A stretch of 64,000 nucleotides of DNA from Peromyscus leucopus (GCF_004664715.2 NC_051073.1:59870379-59934378), one strand, 5' to 3'. Counted from the first letter of the stretch, positions 32,600 through 44,968 are shown. The notes: a model not told the origin generated them from the letters alone. Numbers and translations are program-made.

Positions 32600-32935
32600 T
32601 TTTGTCCTGTCCTAGTTAAGTTGTTTGTGTGAAAAATGTGCCTTTGGGTTCCGGAGGGTGCTGGGGATCAGTTCCCTGTGGTTTTTCCTGTTTGGAAAAC
32701 AGTGTCTGGCTTGCCTCCGGATACAGAGTAACCAATCCCTGACCCCTGCTGTTGGAGGGGTATATAAGCCCATGTTGGTACGAATAAAGAGAGCTGCTTC
32801 CCTGACAACTGAAACTGGGTGTCTAGAGTGCTGTTTAACCTCGGTGTCCCTCCTGGGTGTCTAGAGTGCTGTTTAACCTCGGTGTCCCTCCCCAGATTTC
32901 TTGCTCCAGCTGTGCGGGCCGCAGCAGTCAGTGAC
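32600..32935 (+). mobile_element. LTR fragment in copy 2
   Basis: Counterpart of 25640-25985, with the same TATA-like box, AATAAA and 38-bp internal duplication. So that internal duplication predates the block duplication. Confidence 0.55.
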
Positions 32936-33109
32936 TTAAATGCATGAACGTAAATGTCAATAAGAAGGGTTCTAGTTTTATGCCAGGCAATGACCTAATA
33001 TTTAAACTTTTTTTCACGTAGTTATTCCAGCTATCTTTCGCTTTTCAGCAGCTGGTCCAATGTAGTGACATAAAATGACAATTAATGAGCCAGGTGTGAT
33101 GGCTCACGC

Positions 33110-33290
33110 CTTTTTTTTTTGTTTGTTTGTTTGTTTGTTTTTTCGAGACAGGGTTTCTCTGTGTAGCTTTGCGCCTTTACTGGAACTCACTTGGTAGCCC
33201 AGGCTAGCCTCAAACTCACAGAGATCCGCCTGGCTCTGCCCCCCGAGTGCTGGGATTAAAGGCGTGTGCCACCACCGCCCAGCTCATAAA
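33110..33290 (-). mobile_element. B1 SINE, inverted (copy 2)
   Basis: Counterpart of 26169-26345 with several substitutions (CCAGGCTAGCCTCAAACTC). Confidence 0.92.
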
Positions 33291-33844
33291 GCCTCTTGAT
33301 TTATGAATTTTCTTTGTTCTGTAACCCTAAAGACTTCATAAACTGTTACCACTTTGGGACACGGTATTTGGAGTAATCTAAGTCTGTGTTTCTGGACCGC
33401 AGTCACTCATATTTAGCGCCAGAATAAACCCTCCCATTCCTTTTGTGGTGAGAGCTGTACTGTGTCTATAAGAGCACCCCCTGCAACTTGAGTTTGAAAA
33501 CATTAAGTTACACACACATATCTTAAAAGCTGTGTTTTCACTTCAGCGTTCTCACTGTCCTACTTCTCTTGGACCGGTAGGTGGCAGTGTAGATCTTGAT
33601 TCGGTCAGTACTGCTGCGAGCAAGCATGCCCTGATGAGAAGCCACAGAAAACAGAGAGGAGGGACCAAGAGGTAAAAAATTAAGTGAAGCGTACCAACGA
33701 AATGTGAGTGTAGTTTTAAATTAAAAAAAGTGATAAAATTGATATGTAGTGGTCACTAAATACGTAAGGAAAGGAAATGATAAAAAAAACAGGTTAAATT
33801 TATAAAAAAACAAAGTCAAGGGAATAAAATGCAGACACGAGAAG

Positions 33845-33998
33845 TTCTATTACATTTATTATTTACCATTTGTATCGTGTGCGCAGGTGCCACAGCAGAT
33901 ATGAGGGGACCAGAGGACAATTGGCAGAGCTTAGGCTGAGCTCGGGCGTCAGTCTTGACAGCCAAGCACCTTTACCCACCGAGGCATCTCACCTGCCC
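33845..33998 (-). mobile_element. B3-type SINE, inverted (copy 2)
   Basis: Counterpart of 26912-27064. Confidence 0.65.
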
Positions 33999-34455
33999 GA
34001 GAAGACACAATCTGAAACTCAGGAGGAAACTTAAAAAAAACAAACAACTTTCCAATGATCTGAATATCATTTGCTTATCCATTCATTCATGCAATCACTA
34101 TTGCCGTGTGCATGACATTGCATCCAGCACTCAGGATGTGGCAGAGGAGCAGGGTAAGAATCCTTTCCTAAGGACCTCGTGGTCTACCGCGGGAGAAAGG
34201 CATTAGACAGGTTATGTAATGGAACAAAACATCTGTCTTAAAGGAGAAGCAGAGGTAGTATGTGTTTAACTGGGTTTCAGAGCCCAGGAAGCTTTGTCTG
34301 AGAAATGTGTCAAACAGGAATAAGACCTTTCAGAATGAAAATGTAAGAAGGTCAATGAAGGGCTGGTGAGATGGCTCAGGGCTTAAAAACACTGACTGTC
34401 CTTCCTTTATAGAAGCTATTTAAAACCCAAGTATGTACTATTTTACATTTATTTA

Positions 34456-34489
<34 letters not shown>

Positions 34490-34512
34490 TGCGTGTGTGC
34501 GTGCGCGCGCCT
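34456..34512. repeat. (TG)n with (CG) interruptions (copy 2)
   Basis: Counterpart of 27530-27588, slightly shorter, within the inverted B3 that ends near 34657. Confidence 0.95.
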
Positions 34513-37500
34513 CTCATGTCATGACATATATGTGGAGGTCAGAGGACAACTTTCTGGATTAGTTCTCTCCTTCACCAGGTGGATTCTGGGAATCGAACTC
34601 AGGTTGCTCAGTCTTGGCAGCAAGTGCCTTTATCCACTGAGCCATGTTGCTGGCCCCCAGTTGTACATTAAACAAATGACGGGAAGACAGTTCACTGAAA
34701 AAGTACCACCAGTAAGCCAGGACTTTAAAAATATGCAGCCAATCTTGTTGGTGAAACAGCTGCAAACTAAACCTACTGTGAAGTCTCATTTTATACCTAA
34801 AAAAGAATCAGAAAACTTTCCAAAGTTATGAAAATCCATGCCTGCAAGGCTTTGGGAGAGGAGATATGCTCATGCATTAATGAAAGCAGTGTAAATTGAT
34901 CCAGTTTTTCTGAAGGGCAAAACAGTACTTTATTGAAAGAATCATAAATATACCTAACCCCTGACCAAGGGATAGAACTTATCCTGAGGAAAAAATGTTT
35001 AATAAAAAACAAAAAAATGACATATAAAATGTTTATTTTATGATAGTAAAATGCTGGAGAAAGCTAAGATTCTTCTGACAGTACAGATCATGGAGGTAAC
35101 TGCGGTATATTAAAAATGATATACTCCAGTGACATGCTAAAATGATCAATATGAAAATGATGTAAGAAATAGACAATATTGGTTAAACCATGTTACACAA
35201 AAGGGAGCCTACCAGGCTGAACACACACTTTGACTGTACTTTAAAAGAACTGTGCATGAGTCACAGAGAGGAAAGCAGATGGAGGGAATTTTTCAAAATA
35301 GTTTCGGAACAACAGACTCGTAAATTTTTCTGTAAAGTTGTTCAGTACTAGATTTTTAAAAATGTTTTAATGCTGTTATGATGACATTTTTTTCCTAGGA
35401 CCCTGAACTGCCTTAAAAAATAGTTATTACTGCTCTTCTAAACTTAGCATGTCAACTGATGACAGTGTTTCCATTTAGTTACCTGAAATTTATTGAAAAA
35501 AAAAATATATATACATTGAGACAGATTCTCATTGTGTAGCCCTCACTGACCTGGAGCTCTCTATGTAGATCAGGTTAGCCTAGAAAATCACAGAGATCTG
35601 TCTCTGCCTCTTGGGTTCTGGAGTTTAAAGCCTGGGCCACTATGCCTGTCTGAAACTGCAGTTAGACGGAAAAACAGAATTGTAAAACAGATGCACGTGA
35701 TGGCCATTGCTCAGTCCAGACCCAGGGAATGGTCCAGCCCAGAGCTGTTTCCTAGTTAGTGAGCAGGAAGGAACCTCAGGGTCCTAGCCATCAGCTGGAA
35801 AGAGACTTGTGAAACAGGACTATTGTGGGGAGAAGGAGGTTAAGGTTAGGCTGTGCTCTGCTCTAAGTTCCTCATCACTCCTAGGTTTTCATGCTGTGCC
35901 TTGCCCTGAGAGACTCTATTTTACAAGGAGCCCCTGACTATTGTGAGGTTGGAGGATGTGCCCCCCTGGGTAGACACCACACTGCACCATTTTCCTGACA
36001 CTACTCACCGGACACAGGGTGAGGGGTGGCGTATTTCTAGGATAGAGAAGACACCAGACTATACATCTGTCAGAATAAGTTGGGAATTAAGGAGCATGTG
36101 GGCTCATTAAAATTATATCAGAAAAATTGAGCCCAACAACTTACCGGACACAACAACCCAAGGAAATGGCGTAACTCCCCCACCCAGACCTCATAAAGAG
36201 ATAGACTCCTCATCCTGAAATGGCGACAGCCCCACTCATCTGCTGTATGACCATTAAATTTATGCATCAAGAGACTCACTTGGAGAGAACTCCCAACACC
36301 GTCGCAGGAGTTTGGTTGGGCATGGTCCCTGCTGTTGATACAGCCGACTCAGATTGCTGCCTTCCAGTCTAGTCCGGTGTGCCTGTCTGGGGTTGCCTCT
36401 GTCGGTCCACGCGTTTGTTCTTCAATTCGATTCCCCGCTTTAGCCTCTGCAGCTGGAATCAACTCCAGCGCTCCGCTCTGACTGTGCAGCCTGACCCTAC
36501 AGGCCCGCAGTTGGTGGGTCCCGAGAGGATGTAAGGTGTCCGAGAGGGAAGAAGGGAGTCAGACATGATGCTTGAGAGAATCTTGTACCTCTGAATGACT
36601 AGTAGACAGGTTGCTTCTTTATTTATACTGATTCAGAAGACAAAGACAGACTCATGATTTAAGGTATAGATTACATCAATTTGTCGCTGGACATATGTTT
36701 GATTTTCTATAACATGTCTAGGGGCATAGGTTTAGTTACAATTAATAGGTACAGATAGAACAGATTTTCTTTTTATCATAGTCCCTTAACCCTATTTCAA
36801 AGACTGTATTAGACTACTTTGTTAGGGCAAGCATATTTAATATAGAACAGCCTGTTTGCAGGCTGGCAACATTTGTGGTTTCAAAGGATTAGGTAAATAG
36901 GAAATAATATCGGCGCCTGTTCAGGTGAATCATCATGCCTTGAATAGTATACTATCAGTCCTTAGAGTACAAATTGTTATTCATTAATTAGCCTGTCATT
37001 GAAGTTTTAATTTTCTAGGAGCATACCCTGCATATCCCCTATTTAGCATATTACTTATTCAGCAAGCTCTGAGCATAATGTAATCTGAGCAACTCTCATC
37101 TGCTGCTAAGCTTCCTGGTTAGTTGGAGCTTGTCAGTCTTCTTTAAGTTTACATTGTTTTAATCATCTTGTTTGAATTTTCTTAGGGGAACATGTACCAA
37201 GAAGATTCTGAAGTCCTGGCCTCATAAAGAAAGTGTCTAGTGTCTTTGTGCTTATCACCATCTCCAGGGCATACGGAAGACTTCTGAACAGGGTCGGAAA
37301 AAATTATTTTCCTAAAAGTGAGAGGGGGAAAGAGTTCAGGACTTTCCTCAAGAGACTCAGACATAATTTTCTCGGGGAAAAAGATATTAAATGAAGTATA
37401 ATGTAGAACGCCCCACAAGCCTGCAACACGCAGAGACCAAAACCGAAAGCAAGAGACTGGATGCTGGCTGTCATAACTTTGGGCTCAGCTCTGCGAGAAC

Positions 37501-38207
37501 TGTGTCAAATCACTGTGCTGGCTTTATGACTCTCACTGTTTCCAGTGGACATGGCTGTGCCGATAGATTTACTGTGTGCTATCTACTGTAAAATCTGAGC
37601 ACCAAGATTAAGTCATTAAGATTAAAATAACAGAATTTATATTGGCCTCAGTCAGAGCTCTCAAGGAAAGCAGGGTTGTCTGGGAAATTGTTGCCCATGA
37701 AACCACGGAACCTTTATAATTTGTTAGTCAGTAAATTCAGACACTGTGGAAAGAGAGAAGTGTGTTTGTTAATGTTTCTAGAGTGAGACAAATTGTATCT
37801 TCCCAAACGGTGTGTTGAAGTCCCAAGTCCCATGCTTGTGAATATGATTTTATTTGGGCATATGAATTCTGCCAGCCTCTAGGGGTCTGGGGGAGATGGT
37901 TCAGTGAATAAGAGCTTGCTGTACAAGTCAGAGGACCTGATTTCAAATCCCAGAATCCACATAAAAGCTAGGAATGGCCATATGTGCCTGCAATCCCAGA
38001 GCCGGGGGTCGGGGAAGGATAGACACAGGCATGTCTTTGGAGCTCCAGGTTAGCCAGCCTAACTCACATGACCTTCAGATTTGAGGAGAGACCCTCTCTC
38101 GAGAAAGCAAGATGGAGAGCAATAGAGAAGACATCTGATGTCCTCCTCTGGCTTCCACACGGGGCTTAACACCTGAGTGCACACACACCTATTTGTACAA
38201 ATGCCAC

Positions 38208-38566
38208 ATGTTCCAGTAAGGTTTTGTCACCTTGATATACCATCAATTAAGAAGATGTCCCCACCAGATTGGCCTGTGGGGTATTTTCATGATTAATGAT
38301 TCATGTGGGAGGGTCCAGTTCACTGTGGTGAGGGCCATCCCTGGGCACGTGGTCCTGGGTTGTATTAGAAAGCAGGCTTGCAAGCCACGAGGAGCAAGCC
38401 AGTGAGCAGCACCCCTCCATGTCCTTTGCATCAGCTCCTACCCCTGGGTTCCTGCCCTGACTTCTCTCAGCGGTGGGCTGTTACCTGAAAGTCCAAGATG
38501 AAATAAACCCGTTCCTCTCAAGTTGCTTTTGGTCATGCAGAAATAGAAAACCTGACTAAGACACCG
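38208..38566 (-). mobile_element. Family F repeat (copy 2)
   Basis: Counterpart of 31285-31626. Confidence 0.6.
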
Positions 38567-38799
38567 CATATGAGCACACGCAAGTGTTTTATCACTGTAA
38601 CAAAGTTAAGGTGCGCTCACACTGGGTTTGGTTGAGCTCTAACCCAGGGACCTCAAGAAACGACATCTGTGCACAGGGAGATTTTGTGTAGACACCGGGA
38701 ATCAAATCAGCTTGTGATGAAGGAGGCAGAGACTGGAGTGATAGACTACCAGCCGACAAATGCCCAGGACTGAGGGAAACAAGAGGGAGTTGTTTTTTT

Positions 38800-38957
38800 G
38801 TTTTTTTGGGGGGGGTTTTTCGAGGCAGGGTTTCTCTGTATAGTTTTTCACCTTTGCTGGAACTCACTTTGTAGACCAGGCTGGCCTCGAACTCACAGAG
38901 ATCCACCTGCCTCTGCCTCCCAAGGGGCATTAAAGGCGTGCACCACCACCGCCCGGC
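38800..38957 (-). mobile_element. Full inverted B1 at the right end of the duplication
   Basis: TTTTTCGAGGCAGGGTTTCT to GTGCACCACCACCGCCCGGC. AAGAGGGAGTT flanks both sides (before 38790 and after 38957) as target-site duplication. The copy 2 breakpoint falls after TATAGT inside it. Confidence 0.92.
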
Positions 38958-38969
38958 CAAGAGGGAGTT

Positions 38970-39290
38970 TTCTTCCTTGGGTTTCCCGCAGGAACCAACC
39001 CTACTAGTGTCTTAGTTTGGGATTCTAGACTCCAAGACAATGGAAAAATCAATACCTATTGTTTTGAGTAATCCAATTTATTGGCTCTGTTATAGTAGCC
39101 CTGGGAAATGAAGCTAGAGGATTAAATGTGTTGCCTGATGGAAATATCAACAAAATCAAAACGGACTGCAGCCGACTGTGATCACCAAGGCAGTGGTAAA
39201 ATCAATGATTCATCATTTGAAGGCATGGGCATAGAGGAAGTCTGCGCCCCTAGTCAGAAAAGAGGCCAAGGGTATCAGATCCAGTACACT
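38970..39290. other. No gene or repeat recognised
   Basis: Intergenic DNA right of the duplication. Confidence 0.4.
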
Positions 39291-39292
39291 GG

Positions 39293-39476
39293 ATTTTATT
39301 TTATTTATGTATGTGGGTATATATATATGTCTGTGCTCTATGTGAAGAAGGCATCAGATCCCCTGAGACTGGAGTTATAAATAGCTGTGAGCCACCATGT
39401 GGGTGCTGGGAATTGAACCCAGGTCCTCTGAAAGAGCCCCCAGAGTTCTTAAAAGCTGAGCCGTCTCTCCAGCCAC
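39293..39476 (-). mobile_element. B2 SINE, inverted
   Basis: TTTTATTTTATTTATGTATG to GAGCCGTCTCTCCAGCC. Confidence 0.88.
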
Positions 39477-39599
39477 AGCACATTGTTTCTTTCTGGGCTG
39501 ACTTGCAAAATAAGAACGACTTTTAAAATGTGTAGTGCTTTGTTGGAAATCAAAAGGGCACTAATACTTGATGACATTTCAAAATTACATGAAATTTGG

Positions 39600-39690
39600 G
39601 CCTGTTAGTGGCTCAGTGGGCAAAAGCGCTTGCTGAGTGAGCCTGACGGCCTGATCTCAAAAGTTGTCCTCTGACCTCCGTACATGCGTG

Positions 39691-39738
<48 letters not shown>
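39600..39738 (+). mobile_element. B3-type SINE with (CA)n tail
   Basis: GTTAGTGGCTCAGTGGGCAA, TTGTCCTCTGACCTCCGTAC, then CA units at 39692-39736. Confidence 0.75.
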
Positions 39739-39739
<1 letters not shown>

Positions 39740-40500
39740 TTTAAAAATCTTAATAAAATTCAAGTTCTATGTCTGTAACAGGACCATGTTGACCCAGGCA
39801 CACCTGTGTATTCTATGGCTGCCCACAGTAAGTGCAAATAAAATAATTTGGTTCCCTAGGATGCAAAAGAAGGATGAGATTTTCTTCATTTTCATTTTTA
39901 AACACCCGTCAGGGCTCATCCGCTGCACATCCTTTGGAGATGTACAAAAAACCTTTTATAAAGCTCATTTAAAATTTCTGGTCAGTTTCCCCCCCGGGAA
40001 TGTTTTCACAAAAAACTGGCAGCTTTGAAATTCAATTGTCAAAGAAGGCCGTATTCTTATCTCCCAAGTTCCCTAGGAGGGAAGAAGACTGATTTTGGCT
40101 CACATCGACTCCAGAGATGAGAAAAATGTATTATTCCTTTGGATTAAAGGCAATTTAAGTGGTCACCCCAATTACCAAGTGGATATGGGATGAGCTGTGG
40201 TGTCAGACGTGTGTTCAGATCTTTTTACTTGAGGACTGTTTTCATTTATCTCAGAAAGTGTGGCTTATGACATTCAAAGGTGAGATTTCATTCTTTCTTC
40301 AAAATCTGTTCAGCTGATTGCTTATAATAAATATTGTTTTGTCTTAGTAGATATTCATAATAAATAATTTTCCTTTTTCCCCCTCTTTACAGCAATGCTT
40401 TCTGGATGGGTGGTGTTACCAGGGAAATTGGTATCCCTTCTTGGAGTTCTTAATTTCATTAGTAGAAGAATTTAAGAACAGACTCAGAAGAAAGCTTGAA
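39740..40500. other. No gene or repeat recognised
   Basis: AT-rich intergenic DNA; a 114-codon open frame from 39684 starts in the CA repeat and has no family signal. Confidence 0.45.
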
Positions 40501-40504
40501 GGCA

Positions 40505-40698
40505 TTTTTTGTTGTTGTTGGTTTTTTTTGTTGTTGTTTTGTTTTTGTTTTTGTTTTTCAAGACAGGGTTTCTCTGTGTACCTTTGTGTCTTTCCTGGAT
40601 CTTGCTCTGTAGACCAGGCTGGCCTCGAACTCACAAAGATCGGCCTGCCTCTGCCTCCTGAGTGTTGGGATTAAAGGCGTGCGCCACCACGGCAAGGC
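40505..40698 (-). mobile_element. B1 SINE, inverted, with TTG/TTTTTG tail
   Basis: CAAGACAGGGTTTCTCTGTG to GTGCGCCACCACGGCAAGGC. Confidence 0.9.
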
Positions 40699-40950
40699 AT
40701 GCATTTTTATTAGAGTTTAAAAGGAAAACTGCAAGGCAAGTAAGCTGTAAACATCAACATCTTGGGGGATGGTGATGGTGGAGGAGAGCGAGAAAGCCAG
40801 GCTACTGGAGCTAAGCCTACAGGCTTATCAATGTGGTCAACCCCATGGCCAGATGGGAAAGGGTGCTTCAGAGAAAGAGTAAGAAATCCCAGAGAGTTGG
40901 AGAGAGCATGCCCAGACTTACTCAGGTCAGTATAGAAGGAGGAGGAGGAG

Positions 40951-41096
40951 CGGCCGGGTGGTGGTGGCGCACGCCTTTAATCCCAGCACTTGGGAGGCAG
41001 AGCCAGGCGGATCTCTGTGAGAGGCCAGCCTGGGCTACCAAGTGAATCCAGGAAAAGGCGCAAAGCTACACAGAGAAACCCTGTCTCGAAAAAACC

Positions 41097-41122
<26 letters not shown>
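40951..41122 (+). mobile_element. B1 SINE
   Basis: GCCGGGTGGTGGTGGCGCAC to CCCTGTCTCGAAAAAACC with a long A tail. Confidence 0.92.
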
Positions 41123-41128
<6 letters not shown>

Positions 41129-41215
41129 GGAGGAGGAGGGGAGGGGAGGGAGGGGAGAGAGGCAGAGGGCGAGAAGGGGAGGGGAGGGGAGAAAAGAGGT
41201 TAAAAAGAAGGAAAA
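41123..41215. repeat. (GGA)n/(GAGGG)n purine tract
   Basis: GAGGAGGAGGAGG then GGGAGGGGAGG words. An all-purine strand of about 90 nt, directly following the B1 tail. Confidence 0.95.
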
Positions 41216-41489
41216 TTGTTATAGACAGAACCTCGCAGGGCCTCATGGTTGGTCTGTCTATAGTGAATGCACAGAAGGTAAAGTTTCTGGGAAGGAAAAA
41301 GTACATTATCTCATCAAAAGGTTAATTACTCATCCCATCTCATTAGCACAACACTGGGTAAATCTACCTTCTTGAGAGGTGGTCTCTAGGTGATAGGCTA
41401 GCCCAACTGAATTAGTGATTATGTTTGGGGTAGCTTGGGATCTCTGGTCTCCACCATTCACATGGGACATAGTCATACATCCAGGATAA

Positions 41490-41691
41490 ACACCATACAC
41501 ATAAAATATTTTTTAACGATTCAGCTAGTAGAAAGAGAATATGTGGTACATATATACAGTAGAATTTTCAGCTGCAAAGAAAAATGAAATCATGGCATGT
41601 AGGGAAACAGATGAACTTGACATCATGATGTTAAATGTAATAACCAGAATTAGAAAGATAACTACTGCAAGTCTTCTGTCATAGGCTGACT

Positions 41692-41750
<59 letters not shown>

Positions 41751-41900
41751 AAGGAGGAAGCTAGGATTCAGATATAAGAGATAACATGTACTTGTCTTTC
41801 TGAGTCTGGGTATCTCATTTAGTATAATTTCAAGACTGGCTCATTTTCCTACAACACATTTTATAATTTCATTTTTTTCTTTTGTGAAACCAAAGCAGGA
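41490..41900 (+). mobile_element. Decayed L1 3' fragment with (TG)n
   Basis: GGTACATATATACAGTAGAA, AATGAAATCATGGCATGTAG and GACATCATGATGTTAAATG recall the L1 ORF2/3' UTR border. (TG)n at 41697-41743. Confidence 0.5.
41697..41743. repeat. (TG)n microsatellite
   Basis: About 23 uninterrupted TG units. Confidence 0.98.
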
Positions 41901-41904
41901 GGCC

Positions 41905-42300
41905 ACACTGTTGTTCGGGAGTCACACTGTTACACATTGTTAGTAAGTCTCCATACCTTACAAGAACAAGTTTCTGTTTCCTAAGCCTAATGTATCCTGC
42001 AAACCTTATGTTTTTCAACCTATGCTGAACTTGTGACCCCATGATGTACCCTCACCCACCCCTTTGCCTTGCTGAACTGCACCTGTGATATATGACTGCC
42101 CTTTTACCTTATAAAAATGTGTCTTCCCTGATACCTTGATGACTCCCCCTTCCACGTGATGTATTCTCACACTTATCTACCCCTTGAACAGCCTTGAGCC
42201 CTGAGTCCCCCATTTTTCTGTACAGGTGATAACAGCCAATGATCTCGACAATTGTTTTCTACTAACCCCAACCCTTCCCCATAAAAGGGACCTCAAACAA
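41905..42300 (+). mobile_element. LTR-like fragment
   Basis: TTACCTTATAAAAATGTGTC (TATA-like, about 42107) and CCATAAAAGGGACCTC (about 42280) lie in pyrimidine-rich, CCCC-containing DNA typical of rodent LTRs. Family not identified. Confidence 0.35.
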
Positions 42301-42387
42301 CAACAACAACAAATTGGTAGTATTTAGCAGTGAGTTCATCTAGACCTCTGTGAAGAGACTTTTCGAAACAGATTTATTTTATTTTTG

Positions 42388-42389
<2 letters not shown>

Positions 42390-42424
<35 letters not shown>
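42390..42424. repeat. (TG)n microsatellite
   Basis: About 17 TG units. Confidence 0.97.
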
Positions 42425-42426
<2 letters not shown>

Positions 42427-42879
42427 ATGAAGGTGCCCATGACATCCAGAAAGGGTAGAAGAAAGGCAGAAGAAATTGCCTCTACTTCCCACCTGTAGTG
42501 CTTAATCTCAGTTACTAATGTGGTAAGATTGAAAATCACCCGGGAGATGGGCCTCAGGTATATCTGTGGGGTCATCTTGATTAGGTAAATGGAGGTAGGA
42601 AGACCTGCCCATTGTGAGTGGCACCATTCCCCAGGCTGTAATTGATTATTACCAGGAACAGGCAAAAGCACCTTGTCCTAACTACTTGCCATTCTGACTT
42701 CAGACTCCATTTTACCTGTAGGGTGAAGCAACGGTCAAGTTCCCGAGTCCTGGGGAGCTGGGAACTCTCCAATAGCTGACCAACCTCCTCCTTAAATAAT
42801 AGAAATCGTCTTTAGTTCTTTAGAAACATTATGGCTGTTCCTAACAACAAAAAGAACAAATGAATCTGATTGGCTGGAC

Positions 42880-43160
42880 TGAAAAGCTTACGTGTCGTGT
42901 GGTTGACAACGATGGAACACACGAGGAAAGCCCTAATCTTTGACTCCTGATGGGTGGAAAATTGTAACTGTTGACCTGGCACAGGCATTTGTGGGTTTTG
43001 TGCTTATAAACCTCGCTTCTACCCCTTCCCAGGGCTGCCAGGAGAATCGAGGCAGCCCTCATCGATCAGCGACCCCACTTATTATTAGTGATTTATTAAA
43101 GACTTCGCTGTTTCACGGGCTCATAGGCGTTGTCTCTCTCCTTCCTCGTGGTGCACAACA
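42880..43160 (+). mobile_element. LTR-like fragment (pair member 1)
   Basis: ACTCCTGATGGGTGGAAAAT, GACCTGGCACAGGCATTTGT, a TATA-like TGCTTATAAACC (43001), TTTATTAAAGAC (43091). Its U3-like part resembles 43940-44030. Confidence 0.4.
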
Positions 43161-43289
43161 GACATGTCCTAACACTATTGAAAGGCGAGTCATCGTAAGC
43201 ATTCATTCCGCTCTGCTCCTTGACTGTGGGTACAATGTGACAGCCACCTCAGACTCTTGAGACCATCCCCAAATCTGGTTTCTGTGACT

Positions 43290-43405
43290 TCTACACTATG
43301 ATGGATTGCAACCTGGAACTGTGAGCGGAAACAACCCTTTGTCCCTCAAGCTGCTGTCGTCAGGGTATTTCAGCACAGCAACAGGAACCGTAACAAAGAC
43401 AGCAA
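43290..43405 (+). mobile_element. Family F repeat tail
   Basis: GATGGATTGCAACCTGGAAC, AAACAACCCTTTGTCCCTCA, ACAGGAACCGTAACAAAGAC. Confidence 0.5.
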
Positions 43406-43601
43406 CACCCAACTGTAGTGTTAGAGAGCCTGCATTACTTCGAGTTTGAAAATGCACTATTCCTGTACCAACAGACTGATCCTGGAGTTACACTAAGGAG
43501 TCACCCCGGAGTGGAAAGGCACAGTGTTGTTAGAAACTTAGACTATAAATATCACTTTTATTGTGAGTGTAAGAAGGAACCAAATGGAAGCCATTTTGAG
43601 T

Positions 43602-43749
43602 AAGCAGCACTTGGGAGGCAGAGGCAGGCGGATCTCTGTGAGTTCGAGGCCAGCCTGGTCTACAAAGTGAGTTCCAGGAAAGGCTCAAAGCTACACAGAG
43701 AAACACTGTCTCAAAAAACAAAAAACAAAAAAAAAAAAAAAAAAAAAAG
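43602..43749 (+). mobile_element. B1 SINE lacking its 5' end
   Basis: GCAGCACTTGGGAGGCAGAG to CACTGTCTCAAAAAAC with a long A tail. Confidence 0.9.
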
Positions 43750-43914
43750 CCTTCCATCTTGAAAAGTAGGGTGAAATAAGGTTTAAGTTCCTGAGACCTT
43801 CCCAGACCTCCCTGGGTAAATGACATCCTGGTTGGCAAGTTGAGATATGAATGGTGGCCAAGTTGCCCTGCCACCGTTGAGTAAACAAACTAATGAGGAC
43901 AAGAACAGTGATTC

Positions 43915-44175
43915 ACTGGAAATGTTCCTAGGAAAGTCCCGTATCCCTGAATCCCGACTGGTGAAAAATGGAACTGTGATTTGGTACAGATGTTTGCAGT
44001 TTTTCTGCTTAAATATTTGCTGAAATGAACATTCAGGGACGCAGTCAGCTCCCGAGTCTGTACTGTTGTCCCTGGGCGTTAGTTTTTGATGCCCAGTTCA
44101 ATAACGATCTTGCTTTGTGTGGACTCTTGTACCTGCTTGGGTTGTTTGGACTCTCGGACTCTACAACGTGACTTA
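43915..44175 (+). mobile_element. LTR-like fragment (pair member 2)
   Basis: AATCCCGACTGGTGAAAAAT, GATTTGGTACAGATGTTTGC, TCTGCTTAAATATTTGCTG, then CAATAACGATCTTGCTTTGT. A diverged relative of 42880-43160. Confidence 0.4.
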
Positions 44176-44179
44176 TTTC

Positions 44180-44968
44180 TTATAAGTTGATAGTGTGAAG
44201 AAAACGAGAAACGTTTGCCCAGCTCTGGAACTCTAAGTTCTGGGAAAGAGGTTGCCAGTTTTCCTTGTGGTTTGGGTTAGCCAGAGACAGTCCAGGAAGA
44301 GTCGACACTATAACCTACTTAGCTGTGTCCTCTACGCCAGGGTCCAATGCTGTTTGGATCAGATCATGAGCGCCATCTGTAGGCAGAATGCTGAAAATTG
44401 GAGAAAGATTCCTGGAGACTGTCCAGCATTTCCTGTCCAGATCAGGAAAAACAAAACAGGAAATGCTTTTCTCTGGGTCTCTGACCCTCTTTATACTGTT
44501 TCGGTTCTTTGGGATTAAGTAACAATAAGCAAGATCTGTCTTTCTCCAAAGTTTCTCTGAACATGACAGACCCTAAGCTAGGACTTCTTCATCTGACAAA
44601 CTTTAATGCAACCTCGGGTATATAAATCAAGCATTTTCTGATAGTAACTCATAAAGAAAGTTATTTTATGACAATTTTTGAGTTCACATACACTTTTATC
44701 ATTTACTAAAAATAGAAGCAAATTTGCATATTGCAACAAATGTGTTTTTTACATAAAGAACTAGATCTTGGCTGAATATTTGCTACTGCAGGAACTTTTC
44801 ATTTTTTTCAGAGTTAATATTTTTTATTTCACAATTTTCAATTTTGAGAACCCTACTTTGAATTAAATACACAATATAAAATGGCAGATGCATGTTTTGG
44901 ACCATTTCAGAAATAGTAGGAAATTCTGTCTTAATTCCCAAGCCAAAATTTGTTGAAAGAATTTGATT
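44180..44968. other. No gene or repeat recognised
   Basis: The open frame at 44252-44518 (88 codons) has no family resemblance. Confidence 0.45.

Larger units (their letters stand above)
31901..38844. repeat. Tandem segmental duplication, copy 2 (6944 bp)
   Basis: Matches copy 1 throughout with scattered substitutions and many single-base indels; the offset drifts from 6947 at 25068 to 6942 at 25681 and 6937 at 31801. Its right end continues into a complete inverted B1 (38800-38957), showing that this side is the original context and that copy 1's B1 is truncated by the junction. Confidence 0.97.
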
